Below, piece by piece: positions 27,677-37,511 of a stretch of 64,000 nucleotides of DNA. The DNA lies in contig JABACD010000003.1 of NCBI GenBank assembly GCA_014237855.1, positions 124,001 through 188,000 of the forward strand. The letters run 5' to 3'. The DNA comes from Planctomycetota bacterium (GTDB lineage Bacteria > Planctomycetota > UBA1135 > GCA-002686595). Within the stretch, counting starts at the first letter, position 1. Every line of letters starts with the position of its first letter. Under the pieces are notes generated by a model that saw only the letters and a program-made list of their open reading frames with translations, was not told the DNA's origin and searched no databases. Made by a program: the position numbers and the translations under genes.

Positions 27677-29098
27677 ATGACCACCCGTACCGAAAGTGAT
27701 TCCATGGGCCCGATTGAGGTTCCGGAGTCGGCCCTCTACGGCGCACAGACCCAGCGATCACGCGAGAATTTCAAGATAGGCGGGCAGACCTTCACGCGCC
27801 CCATGATCCGTGCGCTGGGCATCGTCAAGAAGTGTGCGGCCATGGCGAACATCGAGCTGGGAGAGCTGGAGGTGCTTGAAGCTCCCCAGCAGGAGGCGCT
27901 CCTCTCAGCTGCGGATGAGGTCATCCAGGGGGAGCTCGATGATCACTTTCCCCTGGTCGTCTGGCAGACAGGCTCGGGTACCCAGTCGAACATGAACGCG
28001 AACGAGGTGATTTCCAATCGTGCGATTCAGATCCTGGGTGGCGAGTTGGGAAGCAAGGTACCGGTCCACCCCAATGATCACTGCAACCGTGCTCAGTCCT
28101 CGAACGATACCTTTCCGACTGCCATGCACATCGCCGCAGCGGAAGAGACTGTCAATCGATTGCTGCCGGCCTTGAGTGCGCTGCAAAAGTCGCTGGAAGC
28201 CAAGTCCGAGGCGTGGAACGAAACCGTGAAGATCGGGCGAACCCATCTTCAGGATGCGACCCCGATCACCGTGGGGCAGGAGTTCTCGGGCTACGCTCAG
28301 CAGCTGCGGGATGCACGGCGTGCAATCAAGAGCGCGCTGCCCGCGGTCTTCGAGCTGGCCCAGGGCGGCACCGCCGTGGGGACCGGACTGAACACCGACC
28401 CGCGCTTCTCCGAACTGGTGGCCAAGAAGATTGCGGAGGAGACCGGCCTGGCCTTCGTCACTGCACCCAACAAGTTCTCGGCGCTCGCAGGGCACGATGC
28501 GCTCGTGTTCTTGCATGGCACCTTCAGGGTGGCCGCGGCGGCCCTGATGAAGATTGCCAATGACATCAGATGGCTGGGTTCGGGCCCACGGTGTGGTCTG
28601 GGTGAACTCAAGCTTCCTGCAAACGAGCCTGGCTCGTCGATCATGCCAGGAAAGGTCAACCCGACCCAGTGCGAGGCGATGACGATGGTCTGCACTCAGG
28701 TCATGGGCAACGATGTGACGGTTGGTGTTGCAGGCAGCCAGGGCAACTTCGAGCTGAACGTCTTCAAGCCGGTCATGATCCACAACGTTCTCGAGTCGAC
28801 ACGCATCCTCGCCGATGCCTGTGACTCCTTGCGGGAGAAGTGCATTGATGGCCTGGAGCTCGATGCTTCCCGGGTAGATGCCCTGATGAAAGAGTCGCTG
28901 ATGCTCGTGACAGCCTTGAACCGTCACATCGGCTATGACAACGCCGCGAAGGTGGCCAAGAAGGCCTACACGGACAACATCACGCTCCGTGAGGCGGTGA
29001 TCTCGATGGGATTTCTCAAGGGAGAGGAGTTCGATAGCGCCGTGGTCCCTGCGGAAATGGTCGGTCCTCGGGAAGCCTCCACCCCTTCTGGAGCCTGA
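27677..29098 (+). CDS. fumC: Fumarate hydratase, class II
   Basis: 473 residues, the usual length for FumC. The family features are all present: '[16 protein letters not shown]' near the start, '[18 protein letters not shown]' (about 95-112), '[21 protein letters not shown]', '[20 protein letters not shown]' in part, and the C-terminal signature '[13 protein letters not shown]' (about 316-328). FumC interconverts fumarate and malate in the TCA cycle; it is an iron-independent cytoplasmic tetramer. Monocistronic, with a terminator just upstream and about 95 bases to the next gene. Confidence 0.97.
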   Translation: MTTRTESDSMGPIEVPESALYGAQTQRSRENFKIGGQTFTRPMIRALGIVKKCAAMANIELGELEVLEAPQQEALLSAADEVIQGELDDHFPLVVWQTGSGTQSNMNANEVISNRAIQILGGELGSKVPVHPNDHCNRAQSSNDTFPTAMHIAAAEETVNRLLPALSALQKSLEAKSEAWNETVKIGRTHLQDATPITVGQEFSGYAQQLRDARRAIKSALPAVFELAQGGTAVGTGLNTDPRFSELVAKKIAEETGLAFVTAPNKFSALAGHDALVFLHGTFRVAAAALMKIANDIRWLGSGPRCGLGELKLPANEPGSSIMPGKVNPTQCEAMTMVCTQVMGNDVTVGVAGSQGNFELNVFKPVMIHNVLESTRILADACDSLREKCIDGLELDASRVDALMKESLMLVTALNRHIGYDNAAKVAKKAYTDNITLREAVISMGFLKGEEFDSAVVPAEMVGPREASTPSGA

Positions 29099-29194
29099 GC
29101 GCGACGGGAACGGGAACCGGCCAACGGCCATCGGCCTGCCACGTAGGGACCTCGATCAAGGTGACGTGGACCAACGCGAAGTAGCCTTCGACCC

Positions 29195-30538
29195 ATGCGG
29201 GAACTCATGACAAGTACTTCCAGTCGCTCTTTCGGTGCAATGATCCTCAGCTTGGGGGCCGCAGGAGCCCTCCTCGGGTGCACGCCGGCTGGAGATGACC
29301 AGGATCCGGTCGGAGGTGCGACCGAGTCGTCGGACTCGGCGATCCCTGGCGACATCGAGTTGCAGCCGCCTGGCGTTCCGGCACGCCTGTCGAACAGCAC
29401 GCAGCAGGAGATCTCGGGGGGCGGAGTGATGGCCCCAAGGGTTGTGGATCAGCCGGAGTTCGATGGGGTGGCCATGGAACGCATGACTCCCGCCCAGGAG
29501 GGGCTTCCCGACCTCTCGTTGGAGCGCCTGGACCCGCTCGAAACCTGGAACGGTGTTGAGGTTGAGTTCTACGAGGAGTTATGGCCGGACGGCCAGCCGC
29601 GACTGCAAGGTCATAGGAGCATGGGGAGTGGGGGGCTCTGGATTTCCCATGGTCCGGAGTGGAGGTGGTTTGATAACGGGCAGCTCCAGCTACGACGAGT
29701 CTACGAGCAAGGTAGTGCGACCGGGCCCTATCAGGTTTGGTTCGAGTCTGGGATCCCGAAGGCCGAGGGCGAATTCCTCGAGGATCAGGCCCACGGACCC
29801 TGGCTACGCTGGAATTCCAAGGGCAAGCTCAAGTCCATGGAGACCTGGGACCGGGGTAAGGCGGTGGGGGTCCACTGGACGCTTCACGGAAAGGAGAGAG
29901 TCGAGACCAGGGTCGAGTGGAAGGATGGGAAGAAGCACGGGATCGAGCGGAGCTGGAGCAAGCGCGGATTCCCGTTGAGCGAATTCGGCTGGGAGAATGG
30001 ACGCCGTGAAGGACAACGCCGGCAGTGGCACCCCAAGGGCCAGATAGCGAGCATCATCGATTTCAAGGACGGCAAGCGGCAGGGACTCATGCAGGAGTGG
30101 TTTCCGAATGGCCAACCTCGCCTGGCGGGTCAGAGCGAGGACGACAGGCGCGCAGGCGAGTGGCGCTCCTGGTCAGCCGATGGCGTCTTGCTGCTGATCG
30201 AGAACTACAAGGCAGGAGAATTCGACGGCGTGCGAAAGGTCTGGACAGGCGACAACCTCCAGGTCTTCGAGGGCAACTACAGGGAAGGAGTTGAGCACGG
30301 CTTGCAGCGCACCTGGTACACCGGGGGGAATCCCAAGGAGCTGAAGAACCTTGTGGATGGGATCCCGAATGGACCGATGAAGACCTGGCACCCGAACGGA
30401 AAGATGGCCAGTGAGGGGGAGATGAAGGCCGGGAAACGTGAGGGCCCCTGGACACTGTGGAGTGTGGAGGGAGCGGTGCTCGAGGGTTGGAGTGGACTCT
30501 ACTCCGAGGGCACGCTGCTGCCGAAGAGCGAGGACTGA
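29195..30538 (+). CDS. MORN/YwqK-repeat lipoprotein
   Basis: 447 residues with a signal peptide ending in lipobox L-L-G-C (Cys29). After a linker of about 80 residues comes a series of roughly 10-12 repeats of about 23 residues with the form 'G.W..W..NG......Y..G...G' (e.g. 'GPYQVWFESG', 'GPWLRWNSKG', 'GPMKTWHPNGKM'). This is the MORN-variant repeat of the YwqK family, annotated in Bacillus as the antitoxin of a deaminase toxin, but in many Gram-negatives found as exported proteins of unknown role. The alternative start at 29207 would shorten the signal by four residues. It is followed after two bases by a JAMM gene, so the two are almost certainly cotranscribed. Confidence 0.85.
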   Translation: MRELMTSTSSRSFGAMILSLGAAGALLGCTPAGDDQDPVGGATESSDSAIPGDIELQPPGVPARLSNSTQQEISGGGVMAPRVVDQPEFDGVAMERMTPAQEGLPDLSLERLDPLETWNGVEVEFYEELWPDGQPRLQGHRSMGSGGLWISHGPEWRWFDNGQLQLRRVYEQGSATGPYQVWFESGIPKAEGEFLEDQAHGPWLRWNSKGKLKSMETWDRGKAVGVHWTLHGKERVETRVEWKDGKKHGIERSWSKRGFPLSEFGWENGRREGQRRQWHPKGQIASIIDFKDGKRQGLMQEWFPNGQPRLAGQSEDDRRAGEWRSWSADGVLLLIENYKAGEFDGVRKVWTGDNLQVFEGNYREGVEHGLQRTWYTGGNPKELKNLVDGIPNGPMKTWHPNGKMASEGEMKAGKREGPWTLWSVEGAVLEGWSGLYSEGTLLPKSED

Positions 30539-30540
30539 GC

Positions 30541-30978
30541 TTGCGATTCAGTCTGCCCCGGAGGCTCGAAGTAAAGCTCCAGAGTAGGCTCCAGGAGGCG
30601 CTGCCAGGGGAGACCTGCGGGTTGCTTCTCGGCACCCGGTCCAGCGGTCTCTGGGAGATCAGAGCCCAGGTGCCCTCGAGGAATCTTGCTCCGCCAGCGC
30701 AGCCGGGTAGGGGGGGGCGATTCCGTCTTGATCCCGTGGTGCAGCTGCAGGCCGAGCGTAGAGCGCTTGCAGGCGGCATCGAGGTGATCGGTTGCTACCA
30801 TTCCCACCCGGGAGGCCAGGTGCGGCCTTCGATCCTGGACCTGCAGGGCATCCCAAGGAGCTGGATCCAGGCGATCCTGTTACCGGGAGGTCCGGCGAGA
30901 GTCTGGTCGGTGGGTGCAGGGATGGAGCCGGTTCCCCTCCAGCGGACCGAAGTCTCGTCAGACCAGGGCAGCAGGTAG
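30541..30978 (+). CDS. JAMM/MPN+ zinc metallopeptidase
   Basis: About 145 residues from TTG 30541, chosen because a GAGG lies 7 bases upstream and the preceding gene stops two bases before. The complete JAB1/MPN+ catalytic set is seen: the Glu in 'PGETCGLLLG' (about residue 22) and 'HSHPGGQVRPSILD' (about residue 84; H-x-H...S...D). This is the fold of RadC, of proteasomal deubiquitinases and of small bacterial peptidases that trim ubiquitin-like or ThiS-like proteins. No ThiS/ubiquitin-like, E1-like or cysteine-biosynthesis gene is adjacent; instead it is between two MORN-repeat genes. Cytoplasmic, no signal. Substrate unknown. Confidence 0.85.
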   Translation: MRFSLPRRLEVKLQSRLQEALPGETCGLLLGTRSSGLWEIRAQVPSRNLAPPAQPGRGGRFRLDPVVQLQAERRALAGGIEVIGCYHSHPGGQVRPSILDLQGIPRSWIQAILLPGGPARVWSVGAGMEPVPLQRTEVSSDQGSR

Positions 30979-31154
30979 AGGCAGGGGTGGGCCAATTATT
31001 GGACCCTTGGACCCCAGCTCGGCCTTGGAATCAGAACGGACCTCCAGACGGGCCGGATGACTGACGAATGAGAGGAGGCCGCTAACTCCGCGTCTGGCTT
31101 GGCGTATGCTGTGCGCCCGGCTCGGCCAAGACTTACCAACGATCCCTGTTCACC

Positions 31155-32237
31155 ATGCTTACACTCCCCCTCCCGGGCAGCCAGGCGAGCTTGCTCGCGG
31201 CGCTCCTCCTCGGATTGACGCCTCTTGGCGTGCTGCTGTGCCGCTCTCCCCAGACGAGCTCTGTCGATGGTGAGGGCTCGAGCTTGGCTCAGGAAGAGTC
31301 AGCTGAGGGATCCCGGGGAGAGCTGATGACCATCTTCCACTCCAACGGGACCAAGTCCCGCGAGGGGCACATCTACAAGGGGCGTCGTGACGGAGTCTGG
31401 AAGGCCTGGCACGACAATGGCAAGCCTCTCTACGAGGGGCATGTCGACAGCTACCGTCGTGTTGGGGTCTGGAAGTACTGGCGTCAGGATGGCTTCCGCC
31501 GCTCGGAAGGCTCCTGGCTCGTGGGGAAGCGTCACGGCTTCTGGCGAAGCTGGTGGAAGAACGGCGGTCCGCTGAAGGAGCAGGGCGAGTTCTATCTTGG
31601 CGAACGCAACGGCGAGTGGGAGTTCTGGTTCGAGGATGGCTCTCCCCGCTCCAGTGGATCCTTTGCGCTGGGTAACCGTAGCGGCAGCTGGGTCTCCTAC
31701 TCGCCAGACGGCAACAAGCTGGCCGAGGGCTCCTATCTGCGCGGCAAGAAGCATGGTGATTGGACGCGCTACCATGCCAACGGGGATGTCTACTGGAAAG
31801 GCAGCTTCTACAGGGACAAGGAAGACGGAGACTGGAGCTACTGGTTCGAGGGCGGAGAGCTGGACGGCAAGGGGTCCTATGCGCGGGGCACTCTGGTCGG
31901 TACCTGGGTAGGCTTCTTCGATACGGGCCAGAAGAAGTACGAGTGTCAGTACTCCAGTGGCAAGCGCAATGGGATCTACCGACAGTGGCACAAGAATGGC
32001 CAGAAGTGCGTTGATACCACCGTGGTGAATGGAAAGCTCACGGGAGAGGTGACCTTCTGGACGCCGGATGGAACCGTGGATGACAAGCGCAGTGGTACCT
32101 ACGTCAACGGCAAGAAACCTGGTGACGATGACAAGGAAGCCGGACCGGAGCTACTGGGCGGCGAAAAGGCACGTCCCAAGCCTCAGATTCGGATCGGAGA
32201 CGCTCCTGAGAAAGAGGAGCAGCAAAGCAACAACTAG
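31155..32237 (+). CDS. MORN/YwqK-repeat protein, exported
   Basis: 360 residues. A hydrophobic N-terminal signal or anchor (about residues 11-28; ends VLLC, which is not a good lipobox) is followed by an acidic linker and about ten MORN-variant repeats from residue 55 to 310, clearly seen as 'G.W..W..NG' units (e.g. 'GVWKAWHDNGKPLYEG', 'GEWEFWFEDG', 'GDWTRYHANG'). The C-terminal 50 residues are charged and low-complexity. It is a paralogue of the protein at 29195, with the JAMM gene between them. Repeats of this type form elongated beta solenoid-like surfaces; the role is unknown. Confidence 0.85.
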   Translation: MLTLPLPGSQASLLAALLLGLTPLGVLLCRSPQTSSVDGEGSSLAQEESAEGSRGELMTIFHSNGTKSREGHIYKGRRDGVWKAWHDNGKPLYEGHVDSYRRVGVWKYWRQDGFRRSEGSWLVGKRHGFWRSWWKNGGPLKEQGEFYLGERNGEWEFWFEDGSPRSSGSFALGNRSGSWVSYSPDGNKLAEGSYLRGKKHGDWTRYHANGDVYWKGSFYRDKEDGDWSYWFEGGELDGKGSYARGTLVGTWVGFFDTGQKKYECQYSSGKRNGIYRQWHKNGQKCVDTTVVNGKLTGEVTFWTPDGTVDDKRSGTYVNGKKPGDDDKEAGPELLGGEKARPKPQIRIGDAPEKEEQQSNN

Positions 32238-32308
32238 GTCGAGCGAGACTCCCAGAAACCCTACTCCCTCGATATAGCTACAAGCCTCAGCACATCTCGC
32301 TTACAGAC

Positions 32309-33358
32309 ATGACACTCCTCTCCCATCTCATCGTTCTACCCTTGATCCTGCCCGGCGCTGCCAAGCAGGAGCTTGTCTGGTCCCCTGCGCCCGAGCTCAA
32401 GCTGAGTCGGGTGATCGAGACCAAGCACTTTCTCGTCGCAGAGCTTCAGAGTATCACCCAGCAAGGCGAACGAATGATCTCGCAGCGTGGGTTCGAGCTC
32501 AAGACGACCCAGAATCTGAAAGTGACCGACACCATGATCGAGTGTGATCCGGAGCGCGTGACCAAGCTGCGGCGTCATTACACGACGGCGGATTTCGAGG
32601 CGTTCAGTACAGTCTCCAGGGGCAACAACAGTCCCATTATTCGCAAGCTGAAGGGGGCTTCGGCACTTGCGGACTCCAGTGTTGTCTTCACCTGGGTGCC
32701 GGAGGACGATGGCTACGGGCGATACTACGACGCAAGGGAGGGGGCCGAGGAGCTGCTGCCGAACCTGACGGTGGATCTCTGCATGCAGTCCCTGCTGCCT
32801 GCAACACCGGTCGAACTGGGAGACAAGTGGAAGCTCGAGCCCTCGGCGTTGCGTGATGTCCTTGCCCAAGGTGGTCAAACGGACATGGAGCTGGCCAACA
32901 ATGTTGGCGCAGTGACCTACCGTCTGATGCGCATCGGAGTGGGTCTGAGGATCTCTCAGATCTTTGGCGAGCAGGAGTCGGGAGAGGTGACCGGTCAGCT
33001 GGTCGGTCTCGAGGAGAGTGAGGACGGGAGGAGCCTCGCGCTGATCAAGCTCGAGTTTGATGTGGTCTTGGAGCGCAACATGCTTGAGTTCGCTTCTCGG
33101 AGCCTGGCACTGACCGAGAGCGTGCTGGGGGTCGAGATTGACAAGGCACAGGCCAAGCTCGAGCTAAAGGGCTCGGGGATGGTGCGCTGGGACCTGACGG
33201 GCAAGCACCTCCTTGACATCACGGATCTGCGTGCTGACGAGCGCATCAGTGTCACGTTGGTCAAGGCTCGTGAGGGGGAGGAAGGGCCTCAGCTCGAATC
33301 TCAGGAGCTCGTCATGAGCGGCTTCTTGATGCACTCGGTGTCGGTCGCCGAGGAGTAG
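32309..33358 (+). CDS. Hypothetical exported protein, 349 residues
   Basis: Not recognised. A signal peptide (about residues 1-18, ending PGAA) is followed by a soluble beta-rich protein. It contains 'LKVTDTMIECDPERVTKLRRHY' type segments, a loop 'DGYGRYYDAREGAEELL', and a middle portion 'ELGDKWKLEPSAL' that resembles the 'VKVGDTW' step found in some secreted proteins of unknown function, then 'SGMVRWDLTGKHLLDI'. That combination (pairs of beta sheets with 'VGDSW' and 'G.L.WD') is reminiscent of DUF6263-like exported proteins, but this is only a resemblance. It follows the second MORN gene by 71 bases in the same direction and may belong to that cluster. Confidence 0.65.
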   Translation: MTLLSHLIVLPLILPGAAKQELVWSPAPELKLSRVIETKHFLVAELQSITQQGERMISQRGFELKTTQNLKVTDTMIECDPERVTKLRRHYTTADFEAFSTVSRGNNSPIIRKLKGASALADSSVVFTWVPEDDGYGRYYDAREGAEELLPNLTVDLCMQSLLPATPVELGDKWKLEPSALRDVLAQGGQTDMELANNVGAVTYRLMRIGVGLRISQIFGEQESGEVTGQLVGLEESEDGRSLALIKLEFDVVLERNMLEFASRSLALTESVLGVEIDKAQAKLELKGSGMVRWDLTGKHLLDITDLRADERISVTLVKAREGEEGPQLESQELVMSGFLMHSVSVAEE

Positions 33359-33359
33359 T

Positions 33360-33378
33360 CGCAGGGCGATTGCCTGCG
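33360..33378. terminator. Small hairpin between convergent genes
   Basis: CGCAGG/CCTGCG stem of six bases with a 7-base loop in the 36-base gap between the hypothetical exported protein and the matrixin gene. No T-run; weak candidate for a bidirectional terminator. Confidence 0.3.
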
Positions 33379-33394
33379 GCGGCGCGCGTGCCGA

Positions 33395-34747
33395 TCACGG
33401 GCAGAAGCTCACCTTGACCGCGTTCGAGAGTCCCACTCCAAAGCTATCGCCCGGATCCACGTACCAGAGCTGGTAGTGGTGGGTCTGGCCAACCATGGCT
33501 GGGCTGATCGGCAGGGGTAGCTGAACGTCCCCGAAGAATCCGAAGACAAAGGTCTGGTCTCGGACGAACGGCCCCTTGGAGTAGAGCGTGCCACCCATGA
33601 AGGGTGTGGCTGCTTCGGTTTGGCCATGAAAGAGGATTCCGCTCGAGCTGCCATATCCGCCAAGAGTGACGAAGAGCGAGAAGTTGTCGATGGCCAGGCT
33701 AGGGGACCCGCTGAACTCCAGCAGAGAAGAGGTGCCCAGGGAGTTGACCTTGGCCGTGCCGTAGGACTCGACCAGCGGACACTCACCGAGGAGCAGGTCG
33801 GCTGGATAGGCGTTGGATAGGCGGTCACCCGTGTCTCCTGGAGTGCGGACGAGGAGGTCGCCACTGCCCGCTCCAGGCGGAATCGATAGATCGAGGCGAG
33901 TTCCAGACTGGGTGGAGGTGAGGTTCTGGACCATCACCGGGGTGCCGTCTCCTTGTCCCGCTGGGGTGAACCAGACTTGATTGCCAGAAGCGGCGAAGTT
34001 TGTCCCGTGAATCGTGAGCTGTCCTCCAAGCACATCGAAAGCGGAGATGTGTGGCTTGGCGGGCGAACGCACGCCGTAGAGCGCCTGAACTCCGGCGATG
34101 TCGTCCGCCGCCAGACTGCGCTTGTCGTAGAAGTTCCCGCTGCTACCAGGGAACATCGTGTTGTCGAGGCTGTTCGTGCTGTGGTCCAGGCCCAGTGCAT
34201 GACCGTACTCATGGGTCGCGACGCCCTGCAGGTCCTTGTGGTCGCTACCACCGGGCGGGGCGCCCGGGCCGTCGTGCCAGATGGTGGGGGCGCGGTAGAA
34301 GCGGATTCGCCAGCCGTCATTGATGGGCAGCTCGGTGAATGCCAGAACGCCACCACTGTTGCCCGTGATCTCGGAGAAGACGTTGTCGTCGGTGCCGCCG
34401 GGGTCTGGAGCAAGACCCTGGAAGGTGGAGTCGAAGTTGGCACCGCCCGAGCCGAGGTCGCCCGGCTGATGCTGGTCTCCTCCGCCATCTCTACGGGGCT
34501 CGCTGCCCCATTCTGCGACGGCTGCCCAGATGGCTCGCACGGCGCCCGTCTGGCCGGGGAAGGCCAGGCTCGGGGTCGTGTTGTCGTTCGCCTCGGGGTC
34601 GTTGAAGTTGTTGTGGACCCGGAAATCGCGCTGGCCGAGGTCGAGCATGCCTCCCAGGAAGTTGTAGGCCTTGCCGGAGCCCGAAGTGCACAGGAGGGCC
34701 CCACCCGCGAGGGCGACGCTGGGAGCCAAGAAGCTGCGAAATCTCAT
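33395..34747 (-). CDS. Secreted matrixin-type (M10A) metalloprotease with C-terminal shared module
   Basis: About 450 residues from ATG 34747, which opens a signal peptide (to about residue 25). The catalytic domain contains HEYGHALGLDH (His179, His183, His189), the M10 zinc motif, followed by a Met-turn-like 'NTMFPG' and 'SLAADDIAGVQALYG', the standard end of bacterial matrixins. An IPT/TIG-like beta domain follows ('SAFDVLGGQLTIHGTNFA', about 235-320), and the last 122 residues are the module shared with the M64 protease and the subtilase of this window. Likely exported and active outside the cytoplasm. The gene is divergent from htpG. Confidence 0.88.
   Translation of the reverse strand: MRFRSFLAPSVALAGGALLCTSGSGKAYNFLGGMLDLGQRDFRVHNNFNDPEANDNTTPSLAFPGQTGAVRAIWAAVAEWGSEPRRDGGGDQHQPGDLGSGGANFDSTFQGLAPDPGGTDDNVFSEITGNSGGVLAFTELPINDGWRIRFYRAPTIWHDGPGAPPGGSDHKDLQGVATHEYGHALGLDHSTNSLDNTMFPGSSGNFYDKRSLAADDIAGVQALYGVRSPAKPHISAFDVLGGQLTIHGTNFAASGNQVWFTPAGQGDGTPVMVQNLTSTQSGTRLDLSIPPGAGSGDLLVRTPGDTGDRLSNAYPADLLLGECPLVESYGTAKVNSLGTSSLLEFSGSPSLAIDNFSLFVTLGGYGSSSGILFHGQTEAATPFMGGTLYSKGPFVRDQTFVFGFFGDVQLPLPISPAMVGQTHHYQLWYVDPGDSFGVGLSNAVKVSFCP
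33398..33763 (-). other. C-terminal secretome module, copy 2 (on matrixin)
   Basis: 122 residues beginning 'SYGTAKVNSLG', with 'ILFHGQ', 'TPFMGGTLY', 'YQLWYVDPGD' and 'GLSNAVKVSFCP'. It aligns with the ends of the proteases at 7514 and 59727. Confidence 0.7.
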
Positions 34748-34910
34748 GTTGGAGGCGGTGAGGTTGGTTCCCGAGGGGCGGACTCGGGGGCGTTGGCCCC
34801 ATTTCGGGGGCAACTATCGAATCCTAGCCCAAGATTGGCCGCTTGTCGGGGATTTCTCCTGCGAGCAAGGTCTCGCACGGAGACCTCGAAGGGGGGTTGC
34901 CGCAGGGAGG

Positions 34911-34937
34911 GCGGGGAAGGAAAATCTTTCCCCCCGC
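34911..34937. repeat. Imperfect inverted repeat upstream of htpG
   Basis: GCGGGGAA and TTCCCCCCGC arms about 80 bases upstream of the htpG start, separated by 9 bases with a two-base bulge. It could be a regulator site or an RNA hairpin. It is not a CIRCE element. Function is a guess. Confidence 0.3.
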
Positions 34938-35016
34938 ATCTGGCCCATTCCTCGCCGCGGAGGGATCCCCGGGCCTGTCTCAGATCTGTGGCCGAACTGG
35001 CCCTAGCACCGTCCGA

Positions 35017-36879
35017 ATGATGAACGCCGCACCCGAATCGAAGCAATTCCAGGCCGAGGTCCAGGAACTCCTGGACCTGATGATCCACTCCCTCTACACG
35101 CACGAGGAGATCTTCCTGCGTGAGCTCGTCTCCAACGCCAGCGATGCTCTGGACAAGCTGCGCTTCGAGGCTCTCACGGATGCCGGTCTCTATGACGAGA
35201 GCGAGGAGCTCTGTATTCGCCTGGAGGCCGACGAGTCGGAGCGTGTCCTGTGTGTCATCGACAACGGGATCGGAATGAACCAGGACGATCTTGTGAATGG
35301 GCTCGGCACCATCGCCAGTTCTGGAACCCGCCGCTTCTTGAAGGAGATTCGCGAGCGGGGCGACGAGGGATCGCCCGAGCTGATTGGCCAGTTTGGTGTC
35401 GGCTTCTACTCGGGGTTCATGGTCGCCGAACGAATGGTCGTGGAGACGCGCAAGGCTGGCGAGGAGGCTGGCTGGCGTTGGAGTTCGGAGGCAGATGGAA
35501 CCTACACGATCGAAGAGGTCGAGGGGCTCGAGCGTGGAACCCGGATCGCGCTGCACCTCAAGGAAGCCGGAGAGGACGGCGCTGACTTCACGAATGACGC
35601 AAAGCTGCGCCAGCTGGTGAAGAAGTACTCCGACTTTGTCGAGTACCCGATCAAGCTGGGGGACGACACGCTCAACTCGATGAAGCCGATTTGGACACGT
35701 CCCAAGTCAGAGGTCACCGAGGAAGAACACGCCGAGTTCTATCGGCACCTCTCGAGGGACTTTGCGCCTCCGCTTGAGACGATCCACTTCAAGGCGGAAG
35801 GGACGCTCGAATACACCGCCCTGCTCTATCTTCCCTCGCAGCGTCCGTTTGATCTCTTCGGAGGAGAGCAGAAGCACAAGTCGCAGATTTCCCTGTACGT
35901 CAAGCGCGTGCAGGTGAGTGACGAGTGCGAGGACCTCTTGCCTACCTGGCTGCGCTTCGTGCGCGGGGTTGTGGAGGCCTCAGATCTGCCGCTCAATGTG
36001 AGCCGGGAGATCCTGCAATCGAATCCCCACGTGCGTGCGATCCAGAAACGACTCACCAAGAAGGTGGTCAGCACTCTTGAGGGCCTCCTGAAGGATGAGC
36101 GCGAGAAGTACGAGGGCTTCTGGGAGTCCTTTGGCGCAGTTCTCAAGGAGGGGGTCTGCTCGGGAGGCAATGAGGAAGACCGCCTCTCCAAGCTGTGTCT
36201 GTTCCGTACGGACACGATCGACGGCTGGAGCACTCTCGATGCCTATGTGGCTCGATGCCCGGAGGGTCAGGACGCGATCTACTATGTCCTCGGAAGTGAC
36301 CATGAATCGCTTGCCGCGACTCCGCACCTGGAGGCGTTCAAGAAACGCAACTACGAGGTGTTGTTCCTCACGGATCCCATTGATGAATGGTTGATTGACT
36401 CCCTGACCGAGTATGACGGAAAGAAACTCCGCTCAGTGCACGCGGCGGATGTCGGCTTCGAGACCGAGGAGGATGATCTCGCGGGGACCAAGGAGGACTA
36501 CGAGGAATTCTTGAAGACCCTGGCCGATCACCTGGGTGATGGCATTTCTGAGGCGCGCTTGACGGGCCGCCTGACGGATTCTCCGGGTGTGCTCGTCAGC
36601 GAGGCTGGTGCTCCGCGCCCTCACATGGAGCGCATGATGAAGGAGATGCACGGCCAGGAGGGTGCGACCAGCAGGATCCTGGAGATCAATCCAACCCATC
36701 CCTTGATCGCTCGAATGATGAAGATGCACGCTGCAGGTGCAGATCGTGCACAGCTTGATGACTATGCGGACTTGCTCCATGGTCAGGTCCTGCTGGCAGA
36801 GGGGTCCAGCGTGCCCGACCCTGCGCGCTTCTCGAGACTGTTGAGTGATCTGATGATTGCGGTTGGAGATGCCGACTGA
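35017..36879 (+). CDS. htpG: HtpG, Hsp90-family chaperone
   Basis: 620 residues from ATG 35017 (a longer frame upstream is not coding; ATG 35020 also possible). The GHKL ATPase region has '[17 protein letters not shown]' (the catalytic Glu and Asn), 'IDNGIGM', '[12 protein letters not shown]' and '[14 protein letters not shown]'. The middle domain with '[11 protein letters not shown]' and the C-terminal dimerisation domain ('[10 protein letters not shown]') are complete. HtpG folds or protects client proteins in the cytoplasm. An inverted repeat lies in the 269-base upstream region; no CIRCE element was found. The next gene starts 11 bases inside the end of htpG. Confidence 0.96.
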
Positions 36880-37504
36880 GAGCTCGGGCCGTCGAGCCCG
36901 AGTGCTTGTGGTGCTAGGCGGGGCCCGCAGGGGCGGGCTCGGTCAGCGCCTCCTTGACCTTGCGCGAGACGAGCTCTCGAGCCTCGACTGCGAGGTGCGG
37001 GTTCATGACCTGCTTGCCGATGGGTTTGACCCCGTCCTGCGTCTGGAGGATGGACAAGCCCACGCCCTGCCCTGCGATCCAGCAAGTGATGCGCTCACGG
37101 CTCGTTACCAGGAGGACGCGATCTGGTCCGAGAGCCTGGTCTTTGTCCATCCAGTCTGGTGGTTTGCACCCCCAGCGATTCTCAAGGGGTGGATTGATCG
37201 GGTCCTGGTCCATCAGGTGGCCCTGCAGCAGCAGCCCGACGGCCCTCCCATCGGGCTCTTTGGTGGCAAGAAGATGCTTGTCATCCAGACCTTCCTGACG
37301 GGGCGAGCCATCGATAGGGTCAGCTTCCTCGGTGTAACGAGCTTCTTCTGGAAGCGGGTCGTGGGCTTGCCCCTCGGAATCCAGAAGGTCACTCGGCTCG
37401 CTCTCTACGGGGTCGATAAGCTGGACGAGACCAGGCTGTCTCGTTTCGAGTCGCGGATCCGCCGTTCGCTTGGAGCACTCGTGGCTGGATCCTCGAGAGG
37501 CTGA
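36869..37504 (+). CDS. NAD(P)H dehydrogenase (quinone)-type flavodoxin-fold protein
   Basis: About 211 residues from ATG 36869. It has the KefF/NQO1 flavodoxin fold: 'VLVVLGGARRGG.GQRLLDLA' at the N terminus, 'D..W.ESLVFVHPVWWFAPPAILKGWIDRVL' (quoted in parts; about 95-125), the FMN-binding 'P.WW...PA..K.W.D' motif, and 'KKMLVIQTFLTG'. Such enzymes reduce quinones or related acceptors with NAD(P)H using a flavin and protect against oxidative damage. The start lies 11 bases inside htpG, so the gene is probably translated by coupling from that transcript; a methyltransferase follows after 7 bases. Confidence 0.85.
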   Translation: MPTESSGRRARVLVVLGGARRGGLGQRLLDLARDELSSLDCEVRVHDLLADGFDPVLRLEDGQAHALPCDPASDALTARYQEDAIWSESLVFVHPVWWFAPPAILKGWIDRVLVHQVALQQQPDGPPIGLFGGKKMLVIQTFLTGRAIDRVSFLGVTSFFWKRVVGLPLGIQKVTRLALYGVDKLDETRLSRFESRIRRSLGALVAGSSRG

Positions 37505-37511
37505 AGGTGCC

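Noticed and set aside
27905-29131. 408-residue minus-strand frame opposite fumC
   Set aside because: Antisense to a fully conserved FumC; no domain in the translation.
34748-35016. CIRCE-type heat-shock operator before htpG
   Set aside because: The TTAGCACTC-N9-GAGTGCTAA pattern is absent; only an imperfect G/C-rich inverted repeat is seen.
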